Below are positions 17,051-24,248 of a DNA stretch of 64,000 nt, piece after piece. Source of the stretch: CAVXNB01 sp963763085 (GTDB lineage: Bacteria > Actinomycetota > Acidimicrobiia > Acidimicrobiales > Bog-793); the NCBI GenBank assembly GCA_963763085.1, contig CAVXNB010000004.1, forward strand, positions 806,001 through 870,000, written 5' to 3'. Under the pieces are notes generated by a model that saw only the letters and a program-made list of their open reading frames with translations, searched no databases and was not told the origin of the DNA. The position numbers and the translations under genes were made by a program. How positions within the stretch are numbered: the stretch's first letter is position 1; each line of letters begins with the position of its first letter.

Positions 17051-18064
17051 ATGAAGGCAGCGGTTGTACACGATTTCACCAAAGTGCTCAGTCTTGAGGA
17101 GGTGCCCACGCCCGAACCCAGTCTTGGCGAGGTCCTGGTCAAGGTCGAGACCTCCGGCTTGTGCCATACCGACATTCACGCCGCGCACGGTGACTGGCCG
17201 TTCAGACCAACTCCGCCATTCATTCCCGGCCACGAGGGAGTCGGGATTGTCGAGAAGGTTGGCCCCGGTGTGGACGCGTTGAACATAGGTGACCGGGTTG
17301 CCGTGCCGTGGCTGGGCTCGGCATGTGGAGTTTGCGACTACTGCGTCGATGGTTGGGAGACTCTCTGCGAGAAGCAGGTCAACACGGGCTACAGCGTGAA
17401 TGGCGCTTACGCCGAGTACGTCGTCGCGAACGCGGCCTACGTCGCCCAGGTCCCAGACACGATCGACCCCCTCGATGCTTCAGTGCTGACCTGCGCCGGC
17501 GTGACAACGTACAAGGCCGTGAAGGTATCAGGGGCGCGACCGGGGCAGCTTATGGCGGTGTTCGGCGTCGGCGGGCTTGGCCATCTGGCACTGCAATACG
17601 GAAAGATCAGCGGCGCCACCGTGGTTGCTGTTGACGTCGTGGACGACAAGCTCGAGCTTGCCAAGGAATTGGGCGCCGACTATGTCGTCAATGCTCTAAC
17701 GGAGGACCCGGTGGAGATGATTCAGGCGCTGGGCGGCGCGCATGCGGCCATCTCGGTGGCCGTCGCGCCCAAGGCGTTCGAACAAGCATTCGGTGCTCTG
17801 CGCCGCGGCGGGACCCTGGTCTTCGTCGCACTGCCGGCTGACAACTTCGTCAAGCTGCCGATCTTCGAAACGGTGTTGAGAGGCATCACCATTGTCGGTT
17901 CCATCGTTGGAACCCGCAAGGACCTTGCCGAGGTGTACGCGATCCACGCTCAAGGACGGACCCGGGTAATAAGGGAGAGCCGCAAACTCGACGAGGTCAA
18001 CGAATGCTTCGAAGCGGTCGAGAAAGGACAGATCAAGGCGCGAATCGTCTTCGACCTACGCTGA
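17051..18064 (+). CDS. Zinc-dependent alcohol dehydrogenase (AdhP type)
   Basis: 337 residues. The catalytic zinc ligands are C37 (SGLCHTD) and H60 (GHEGVG). The structural zinc cysteines are in CGVCDYCVDGWETLC near 92-106. The Rossmann motif is FGVGGLGHLA near 175. This is the propanol-preferring AdhP/AdhA group that interconverts primary alcohols and aldehydes with NAD(H). ATG 17051 is chosen because GGAG lies 5 bases before it; a TTG five codons upstream is possible. It is paired with the ALDH gene upstream. Apart from the hairpin nothing regulatory is visible. Confidence 0.93.
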   Translation: MKAAVVHDFTKVLSLEEVPTPEPSLGEVLVKVETSGLCHTDIHAAHGDWPFRPTPPFIPGHEGVGIVEKVGPGVDALNIGDRVAVPWLGSACGVCDYCVDGWETLCEKQVNTGYSVNGAYAEYVVANAAYVAQVPDTIDPLDASVLTCAGVTTYKAVKVSGARPGQLMAVFGVGGLGHLALQYGKISGATVVAVDVVDDKLELAKELGADYVVNALTEDPVEMIQALGGAHAAISVAVAPKAFEQAFGALRRGGTLVFVALPADNFVKLPIFETVLRGITIVGSIVGTRKDLAEVYAIHAQGRTRVIRESRKLDEVNECFEAVEKGQIKARIVFDLR

Positions 18065-18265
18065 CGTAGCTCTGTCCCACGATGGAGGTCGGGAGTCGAG
18101 CCGTCTCCGTGACGGGCCCTCAACCGTCGCGGTCGCCGGCAGTCCGTCGGGTGGAATGGCAACTCGGGTCTCGAGGGAAATGTGGGTCAAGAAGCCTGGC
18201 TCGAACAACCTCATGGCCCATGGTGGGACACCCGACCGACGAAGCGTAAGACACCGTTCGTCGTG

Positions 18266-19020
18266 GCTGCGTCAGAGGCTTCGAACGCCGCCTTGGGAGC
18301 CAACCGCAGCCCATCGTGCTCGCACCGAGCGCTCTGGCATCGACTGCGCGGCTATGGGTGGCGATCCAGTCGAGCGACGGTCTTGTTCACAATCCATGCG
18401 TGCATGCCGACCTGCCGCACTCTCTTAAAACCAAGCTCTTCAAAGAGCTCGACCGTCGCGCTAAACAGGAATCGGTCCTGTGCCTCGCGACCGACCGTCA
18501 CCTCCGAGATCGCCTCTACTCGCCCACCTCCTGCTTGCGCAATTTGACGGAGAGCACCCTCGAGAGCCACTCGCGCGACTCCCTGATGTCGGTGTCGTTT
18601 GTCTACGAAAATACATGCGATGCGCCATCGGGCGACAGGCGGTGGCTCCTTGTTGTAGGCGCGTTGGTGCTTCAGTTCGAGCGACTCGGATGGACCGTAC
18701 TGACACCATCCCTGTGCGTGACCATCGTCATCGATCACGAGTGCGGCGTGTGCTCTGCTCGTCTTGACGAGCTCTCTCTTGAGCGTCTTTGGATCACTAA
18801 CTCCTCGTTGGTACTCGACGTGGTTCGGAGCGCACCAGCATCCTCCGTAGATTCCGTTGTTGCGCTCGACCAGCTCTGCGAAAGCGTTCCAGGTCGACTC
18901 GTCCAAGGCCCGGATGGCGAACTTCGTTGTTCTCGTCGGGCGTTCCGGTGTCATGGCTGGATGCTACGAAACTCGAAGCCCAGCCGCAGGGCGCTCAAAT
19001 GCGGATCGCGACCCTTGAGG
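18266..19020. repeat. 755-bp direct repeat, copy 2
   Basis: Identical to 8421-9175 apart from one base (see copy 1). The left neighbour is the spacer after the ADH gene; the right edge at 19020 is followed directly by a GGCGTGA/TCACGCC hairpin (19019-19039). Confidence 0.95.
18352..18954 (-). CDS. GNAT family N-acetyltransferase, duplicated copy 2
   Basis: 200 residues, identical to the gene at 8507-9109 except Pro6 in place of Thr6. It carries the same CoA-binding region (VDKRHRHQGVARVAL) and the same ATG start and orientation. Both copies are intact, so both may be expressed. It marks the right end of a 9.8-kb segment that could be lost by homologous recombination between the repeats. Confidence 0.85.
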   Translation of the reverse strand: MTPERPTRTTKFAIRALDESTWNAFAELVERNNGIYGGCWCAPNHVEYQRGVSDPKTLKRELVKTSRAHAALVIDDDGHAQGWCQYGPSESLELKHQRAYNKEPPPVARWRIACIFVDKRHRHQGVARVALEGALRQIAQAGGGRVEAISEVTVGREAQDRFLFSATVELFEELGFKRVRQVGMHAWIVNKTVARLDRHP

Positions 19021-19220
19021 CGTGAAATGGCGTCACGCCCTCGGTTCGTATCTTCGTTCCGGCTCCACGTCAGCGGTTTGGACATCCGGGGCAGTCAGCG
19101 CCTTGAACACCGCGGCGAGACGAGCCTCTCTCAGGTCACCAGGATAGGGGCGCCGGAATCGAGATGAAGGTCTCGACGGGCATGACCGCCGATCCCTCGC
19201 TGCTCGCTGCCCCGTCCGCA

Positions 19221-19394
19221 TCAGCTGATCCCAGGCTCGGGTACGTCTATGACTCCGGGCTCGGGGACCTCGACTGGCATCGGCTCGGGAATGTCGATCG
19301 GGATCACTGGCTCGGGCTCGAGCGGGTCGCTTCCAGGCGGCGCATCTGGAGGATGGGTGTCGGGTGAGGGATCGGAATCCATGACCAACTCCAT
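19221..19394 (-). CDS. Small proline- and acid-rich protein, 57 aa
   Basis: ATG 19394 opens a 57-residue frame, MELVMDSDPSPDTHPPDAPP, followed by a run of PEPxP units (LEPEPVIPIDIPEPMPVEVPEPGVIDVPEPGIS in pieces). The net charge is strongly negative, there is no signal peptide and no cysteine. GGAAGGG immediately precedes the ATG. Tails of this kind occur as short stand-alone proteins in many bacteria and are probably disordered; no function is known. It is read away from vapBC. The plus-strand frame over the same bases is its complement. Confidence 0.45.
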   Translation of the reverse strand: MELVMDSDPSPDTHPPDAPPGSDPLEPEPVIPIDIPEPMPVEVPEPGVIDVPEPGIS

Positions 19395-19482
19395 ACCCTT
19401 CCGGCTGGACGCGAAAACACCCGTCCGAGCAGTTCGGAACGTTGTTCACCACCCGACCCGTTCGGTTGGCTTGACCAGTCAG

Positions 19483-19508
19483 TACACGCAACGTACACCT
19501 TGCGTGTA
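19483..19508 (+). promoter_or_regulatory. Palindromic operator/promoter of vapBC
   Basis: TACACGCAA (19483-19491) and TTGCGTGTA (19500-19508) form a perfect 9-bp inverted repeat with an 8-base spacer. A TATGAT hexamer (19506-19511) overlaps its right arm, 7 bases before the vapB ATG at 19519. The layout suits autorepression by the antitoxin and a leaderless or near-leaderless mRNA. Confidence 0.6.
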
Positions 19509-19518
19509 TGATACGTGT

Positions 19519-19728
19519 ATGTCCAAGGTAAGAACGAACATTGAGATCGAGGACTCGTATCTCCAGTTGGTCATGGACCGCTACCACTTGCGCACCAAGA
19601 CCGAAGCGGTTGACCTCGCTCTGCGCCACTTGGCGGGCAACCCCATGTCACGCGAGGAGGCCTTAGCCATGAGGGGCTCTCGTTCGATCGGGAAGGCACC
19701 CTCCGACTCCCGACCGCGTGGCGCATGA
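19519..19728 (+). CDS. vapB: VapB-family antitoxin
   Basis: 69 residues: MSKVRTNIEIEDSYLQLVMD, then RTKTEAVDLALRHLAGNPMSREEALAMRG. This is the ribbon-helix-helix VapB type (TNIEID...R..TKTEAVD.ALR.L), DNA-binding at the N-terminus and toxin-binding at the C-terminus. The longer in-frame extension upstream lacks family similarity. Its stop overlaps the vapC start by 4 bases (ATGA). The inverted repeat at 19483-19508 is its likely operator. Confidence 0.9.
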   Translation: MSKVRTNIEIEDSYLQLVMDRYHLRTKTEAVDLALRHLAGNPMSREEALAMRGSRSIGKAPSDSRPRGA

Positions 19729-20132
19729 TCCTGGTCGATACCTCGGCCTGGGTGGAGTACGACCGGGCAACAGGCAGCCCCGTCGACCGTCGCCTCACTG
19801 AGCTCATTACCGATGAGGGACCCATCGCAGTTACCGAGCCGGTCGTTATGGAGCTCGCCGCAGGTGCCCGGACTGACCAACGCGCGGTGGACCTGCGCCG
19901 GCTCCTGCTCAGATTCGCCTTGCTCAGCTTCGACACAGTTGTCGACTTCGATGCCGCGGCGAACATCTACAGAGCGTGCCGGCGGGTCGGTGTCACGCCG
20001 CGAGGGATGATCGACTGCATGATCGCCGCCGTCGCGCTGCGCTACGGCGCGACACTCCTGGCCTTCGATGTCGACATGAATCGGGTGGCCGAGGTGATGG
20101 GCATCAGCCTCGACCCTGGAACGAACCAGTAG
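19725..20132 (+). CDS. vapC: VapC-family PIN-domain ribonuclease toxin
   Basis: 135 residues, usual VapC size. The acidic active site is complete: D5 (ILVDTSAW), E43 (VMELAAG), D97 (GMIDCMIAA) and D115 or D117 (AFDVDM). VapC toxins cut specific RNAs, often tRNA or rRNA, when the antitoxin is degraded. The gene overlaps vapB by 4 bases, so translation is probably coupled. It is the last clearly accessory gene before the secreted repeat protein. Confidence 0.92.
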   Translation: MILVDTSAWVEYDRATGSPVDRRLTELITDEGPIAVTEPVVMELAAGARTDQRAVDLRRLLLRFALLSFDTVVDFDAAANIYRACRRVGVTPRGMIDCMIAAVALRYGATLLAFDVDMNRVAEVMGISLDPGTNQ

Positions 20133-20243
20133 TGAGACAGACGCCCGCTCACTTCCAGAATCCTACGGGCTGTGCTACGCGATGGACATGGCGTCACGCC
20201 TTCCGGGGTGAAACAATTATCCCTTCCGGGTGAGAGGTTCGCT

Positions 20244-22535
20244 ATGGTCCGAGTTCGTTTCTTCGCTCCGGTGGTCGCCACCCTCGTGGTCTTCGTCGGG
20301 CTCGTCCCTGTCCTTGCGGCCGCGTCTACCCCTCTGCGCAGCGACGGACGATTCTCGCCGTCGGCAGCTCCGGCTGTGCGTGCTGTTCGGGCGACCACGC
20401 CTGTACCGCAGAAGCTCAACCGTCGGGAGAGCACGAGCCTTTTCGCGGGGGTGTCCTGTCTGTCCAGCTCGTTCTGCATGGCTGTCGGCAACTTCGAGGC
20501 CGAGAACACCGAGCGGCCGTTGGCCGAGAGGTGGAACGGCCATGCGTGGTCGCTTTCGACTGTCCACCTTTCCGTTGGGACCGCACGTTTGAATTCGGTT
20601 TCCTGCGTGTCTACCGACTTCTGCATGGCGGTCGGCGCCGGATCAGGAGGTGCAGTCGCCCTGATGTGGGACGGCTCCTCGTGGACAACCGTCGCTGTGG
20701 CCCCGGGGTACGACGACGCCTCCTTCTATGGTGTCTCCTGCCCGACGGCATCCCTTTGCGTGGCCGTCGGCGAGACTACTTCCGGATCCGCGCAAGCCCT
20801 TGTCGAATACTGGCAGGGAGGCCCAACCTTCACGCTCGGCACAGCCGCGAACACAGCCGGCGTCGACCTCCTCACCTCCGTCTCGTGCACGACCGCGTTC
20901 TGCATGTCTGTTGGCTGGAGCGAGACTGGCGGTGGCCCAGCGAGCGCCTTGACTGAGTTGGACTTCCTGGGAACGTGGGTAGTGGAGCCCACGCCTGACA
21001 CATCGACGACGCGGTGGAACCAACTCACCGGCGTCTCGTGCACGAGCTTCAAAAGCTGCATCGCCGTAGGGCACTCCTCCCTACAGAACCAGTACCGCAA
21101 TATCAGCCTCACGTGGGATGGGACGTCGTGGAAGAACCGCTCGACGCCTCAGCCGGGCACCGCAGCCGACGATCTCGATGCCGTCTCGTGTGTTGGCACC
21201 GGGCTCTCCGACTGCACGGCGGCTGGAGACGAGACGAGCCGGAACCTGCAAAGCGACCACACCTCCATTGTCCATTGGAACGGGTCGTCCTGGTCGGTTC
21301 GCGGAACGCCCGAGGCGGCACCCCAGGACAGCTTCGCGGGCGTCTCCTGTTCGTCGGCCTCACGCTGTGTCGCCGTCGGAAACGAGTCCGACGGCGTCCA
21401 AACCGTCGCCCTCGCGGACTCCTTCTCCAAGGGGACCTGGAGCGCCGACCGTGTTCCCGATCCCGCGTCGCTCGCCCAGATCCTGGCAGGGGTTGCTTGT
21501 ACCAACCGCTCCAGTTGCATGGCCGTCGGTCAATATCTCAGCCCGGAAACCCAGTTGGCACGACGCTGGAATGGCCACGCTTGGATCCGTTCGGACCCTG
21601 CGCCCGAAGGAGCCCTTGCACAGCTGACGGGCATCTCTTGTCCCACTGTCCGCTTCTGCGCCGCCGTCGGCGTCACGAGTCCCAGCCCGTTGGAGTTCTT
21701 CAACGTGGAAGCGAAAGCCCACGATGAGCACATCGCCTACCAAACGATCTCTGATGCACTCATCGAGGTCTGGAACGGAACCTCCTGGAAGCCGACCATC
21801 GCCGGCAACAGCCTGGGAGTCGACGAGTCCCTGTCCGACGTCTCCTGCGTAGGCAGACGCTTCTGCATGGCGGTCGGGGCCGAGAACTCGTCCAGTCCTG
21901 ACTCCTTCGTCTGGCGAGGGCAAAAGTGGGCAGAGGTCGGCATGCCGGCGAATTCCTACTCGGACTCGATGTCGGCGGTTAGCTGCGTTTCCACTACTTC
22001 CTGCGTCGCCGTCGGCTCATCCGCGGATGGCGAGGCAGGGCTCGCCGAGCGTTGGAACGGCAGGTCGTGGTCGATTACGCACCTCGCCCAGCCCTCGGTG
22101 CCCTACTTCGATCTGGAGGGCGTTTCGTGCGTGTCCTCCAGCCGGTGCACGGCGGCGGGGTCCAGTTTTGCCACCCCTACGACAAAATCCGATCTCGTCG
22201 AGTCGTGGAACGGGAAGTCCTGGACCGTTTTACCCGCCCCGAACCCGACGGGCGCTTACGGCGGCCTTGCAGCGGTCTCTTGCGCTTCAGCAAAGTCGTG
22301 TCTCGCAGTCGGGCCGTCTGACGATCAGGAGGCGACTTTCGGCGTCGTCCTCAGATGGAATGGGACAGCTTGGAGCGTGGTCCCCCTCGGGACGCTCGTC
22401 AAAGGCGAGGTGAATCTCCAGGGAGTGGATGAGACATCGCCCGGCCATGCCGTCGTCGTCGGCACGAAGTTCGGCTTGCTCGGGTTTCAGCAGCTTCGCC
22501 TTGTCGAGTCGGGCTCAACCTGGAAGGCGACCTGA
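20244..22535 (+). CDS. Large secreted Cys-x5-Cys repeat protein, probable double beta-propeller
   Basis: 763 residues from ATG 20244 (GAGAGG upstream). A Sec-type signal is clear: basic MVRVRFF, a hydrophobic core, and AAA-type cleavage near residue 28. The mature part is a chain of about 50-residue repeats, each with VSC-x5-C-x-AVG and later WNGxxW. I count 13 cysteine-bearing repeats and a 14th at the C-terminus (VDETSPGHAVVVG...STW) in the same register without cysteines. Fourteen suggests two seven-bladed propellers, with a disulfide per blade. A paralogue with seven repeats is at 30007. The ligand is unknown; an extracellular binding or adhesion role is inference. Confidence 0.75.
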   Translation: MVRVRFFAPVVATLVVFVGLVPVLAAASTPLRSDGRFSPSAAPAVRAVRATTPVPQKLNRRESTSLFAGVSCLSSSFCMAVGNFEAENTERPLAERWNGHAWSLSTVHLSVGTARLNSVSCVSTDFCMAVGAGSGGAVALMWDGSSWTTVAVAPGYDDASFYGVSCPTASLCVAVGETTSGSAQALVEYWQGGPTFTLGTAANTAGVDLLTSVSCTTAFCMSVGWSETGGGPASALTELDFLGTWVVEPTPDTSTTRWNQLTGVSCTSFKSCIAVGHSSLQNQYRNISLTWDGTSWKNRSTPQPGTAADDLDAVSCVGTGLSDCTAAGDETSRNLQSDHTSIVHWNGSSWSVRGTPEAAPQDSFAGVSCSSASRCVAVGNESDGVQTVALADSFSKGTWSADRVPDPASLAQILAGVACTNRSSCMAVGQYLSPETQLARRWNGHAWIRSDPAPEGALAQLTGISCPTVRFCAAVGVTSPSPLEFFNVEAKAHDEHIAYQTISDALIEVWNGTSWKPTIAGNSLGVDESLSDVSCVGRRFCMAVGAENSSSPDSFVWRGQKWAEVGMPANSYSDSMSAVSCVSTTSCVAVGSSADGEAGLAERWNGRSWSITHLAQPSVPYFDLEGVSCVSSSRCTAAGSSFATPTTKSDLVESWNGKSWTVLPAPNPTGAYGGLAAVSCASAKSCLAVGPSDDQEATFGVVLRWNGTAWSVVPLGTLVKGEVNLQGVDETSPGHAVVVGTKFGLLGFQQLRLVESGSTWKAT

Positions 22536-22613
22536 GTCGCGGACGCGCCCCACACCCGAGCTCAGCCGCGGGCTGGCCTGAGCCGTGACCGGGGGTCACG
22601 CGGCCGATGCCTG

Positions 22614-23480
22614 TCAAGGCTTCCGCGCGATGACGAACTGGTGGTCGTTCCGCAGGCGGTAGACGCCGTGCTCGTCGCGGCCGGCTTCCAGAGCATCCAG
22701 GATCTCGCGGCGCGCCACGTTGGCGTCGGGACCCCGGAGCGCCGGCACCGAAGGTCCGATGCTTGATACCGCCCGCCACGCGACGTCCGCGTCGGGCCAT
22801 TCGACGACCGAAACCCGGGCACCCCGCTCCGTGACTACGAAGCCGCTCGCCTCGAGCATCGCCTCGGCGACGCCCGGTGTGGCGATGTTGTTCAGCTGCT
22901 TCATCGACTCGTGGTGCACCTGGGGCGAGTGGCGCGCGAGCGGGCGGAAGATGCCGCGAATGTCGAGTGGAGGTCCCTCGCCCCAGAAGCTGATCCCGAG
23001 CGCCGCCCCGGACCTGAGCACTCGGAACGCCTCGTCGAGCGCGATCTCGCACCCGCCCCAGATGCCGTTGATCGAGATCGCGGCGTCGAACGAAGCGTCC
23101 GGCCACGGGATCTCGAACATGGAGCCGAGCCGCAGATCGGCGTCGGGTGTGCGGGTGGTGGCCAAAGCGAGGAGCTCGGCCGAGGCATCGATGCCCGAGA
23201 CCGTCGCCCCCATCCCGCTCGCGAGGCGGACGGCGAGGCCCGAGCCGCAGGCGATGTCGAGCAGGCTGGTTCCCGGCCCGACGCCCACTCGCCCGAGGAT
23301 CGCGACGAGCACGTCAATCGCGTAGTGCTCGTACAGGCAGGCCCAGTCGGCCGCTCGGTACCCCCATGCCTCGCCGGCCGCCCGCCAGTCGTGGTGCTCG
23401 TCACCGGCCTCCGGGGTGTCGGTGGTCGCCGGTGCGTCGCCAGTCAAATGGGGTTCGGTGCGCGTCGCCATGGAGCGCAT
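22614..23480 (-). CDS. Class I SAM-dependent methyltransferase
   Basis: 288 residues from ATG 23480 (ATG 23471 also possible). Motif I is LLDIACGSGLAVRLA near residue 74, the acidic ribose-binding motif is VSGIDAS, and motif post-I/IV is FDAAISINGIWGG. This is the UbiE/methyltransf_11 fold, transferring methyl from SAM to a small molecule. It is divergent from the OsmC gene with 165 bases between. The open frame continues a further 1.25 kb upstream on the same strand, but that part is antisense to the OsmC and flavoprotein genes and has no family similarity. Confidence 0.85.
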   Translation of the reverse strand: MRSMATRTEPHLTGDAPATTDTPEAGDEHHDWRAAGEAWGYRAADWACLYEHYAIDVLVAILGRVGVGPGTSLLDIACGSGLAVRLASGMGATVSGIDASAELLALATTRTPDADLRLGSMFEIPWPDASFDAAISINGIWGGCEIALDEAFRVLRSGAALGISFWGEGPPLDIRGIFRPLARHSPQVHHESMKQLNNIATPGVAEAMLEASGFVVTERGARVSVVEWPDADVAWRAVSSIGPSVPALRGPDANVARREILDALEAGRDEHGVYRLRNDHQFVIARKP

Positions 23481-23514
23481 CGTGCGCCGGCGGGCGCGAG
23501 AAGTCCTGAAGATC

Positions 23515-23558
23515 GGGTGGAGATCGCGTGACTGCTGCTTGTCAGGTGATCTCCATCC
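23515..23558. promoter_or_regulatory. Inverted repeat in the divergent methyltransferase-OsmC intergenic region
   Basis: GGGTGGAGATC (23515-23525) and GATCTCCATCC (23548-23558) are inverted with one mismatch and a 22-base spacer. Its place between divergent starts suggests an operator or an mRNA structure. Confidence 0.4.
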
Positions 23559-23594
23559 CGGCTCCAAGACTCCGACGCCGCGTCGGTGGAGAGT

Positions 23595-23628
23595 GATCGC
23601 CGTGGCCGGGCGAGCGCCCGGCGCGATC
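23595..23628 (+). promoter_or_regulatory. 5'-leader hairpin of the OsmC gene
   Basis: GATCGC (23595-23600) pairs with GCGATC (23623-23628), and inside it GCCGGGCG pairs with CGCCCGGC across AG. The structure ends 4 bases before AAAAGGAG, the ribosome site of the gene starting at 23646, so it could influence translation or stability. Confidence 0.45.
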
Positions 23629-23645
23629 AGAAAAGGAGACTGGCG

Positions 23646-24209
23646 ATGACGACCACCGATACCCCGACCGTCGACAACGGCGTGAACGTCGAGGCGCTGC
23701 GCGGCGCCCGCGAGGCGCTCACGAACGCCCCCGAGGCCGCCCTCTTCCAGTGGCGGGCAACCTGCGAGTGGGTGCGAGGGACTCACAGCCGCACCAAGAT
23801 CGTCGACTTCTCGGGCCTCGGCGCTGAGCACGTGCACCGCCAGGCATACACGGTCGACGCCGACCACCCGGAAGTCTTCGCCTCTGAGGACAACGGCGCC
23901 ACCCCGCCCGAGATCGCGCTCGCCGCGCTGGCGTCCTGCCTCACGGCCGGTGTCGCGACGGTGGCGTCGAACCGCGGCGTCCAGCTTCACTCCGTGAAGG
24001 CGACCGTGACGGCCGGGATGGACTTGCAGGGCATCCTCGGAATCGACGGCGATGTGCGCAACGGCTTCGACGAGGTCACGGTGACCTACGACATCGATGC
24101 AGACGCGAGCCGAGCCGACCTCGAGGCGATCCTCGCCCAGTCCCAGAAGCGCTCGGCCGTCTTCGACATCATTGCCAACCCGACCACCGTCCGGGTCTCG
24201 CTCGCCTGA
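23646..24209 (+). CDS. OsmC family protein
   Basis: 187 residues from ATG 23646 with AAAAGGAG 8 bases upstream. Seen are SRTKIVDFSGLG, then GATPPEIALAALASCLTAGVATVASNRGVQL, the long central OsmC helix with its conserved cysteine near residue 99, and a final VFDIIANPTTVRVSL. OsmC/Ohr proteins reduce organic hydroperoxides through two cysteines. Only the second one is obvious here (the first position of the pair appears as Glu/Asp-rich SEDNG), so this is an OsmC-like member whose peroxidase activity is uncertain. It is followed 39 bases later by a flavoprotein gene, probably one operon. Confidence 0.88.
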   Translation: MTTTDTPTVDNGVNVEALRGAREALTNAPEAALFQWRATCEWVRGTHSRTKIVDFSGLGAEHVHRQAYTVDADHPEVFASEDNGATPPEIALAALASCLTAGVATVASNRGVQLHSVKATVTAGMDLQGILGIDGDVRNGFDEVTVTYDIDADASRADLEAILAQSQKRSAVFDIIANPTTVRVSLA

Positions 24210-24248
24210 CCGAGTCGGACCGGAGCCGAGTGTCAAGGCGCGAGAACT

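Noticed and set aside
8421..19020. The 755-bp repeat as an insertion sequence
   Set aside because: It encodes only an acetyltransferase, has no terminal inverted repeats or target duplications that I can see, and no transposase.
19033..19629. Minus-strand frame of 198 residues over the vapB region
   Set aside because: Runs antisense to vapB and its operator, lacks family similarity, and a better small gene exists in another frame.
19027..20200. 13-base repeat ATGGCGTCACGCC on both sides of vapBC as attachment sites
   Set aside because: A 13-mer match is expected several times by chance in 64 kb; no other support.
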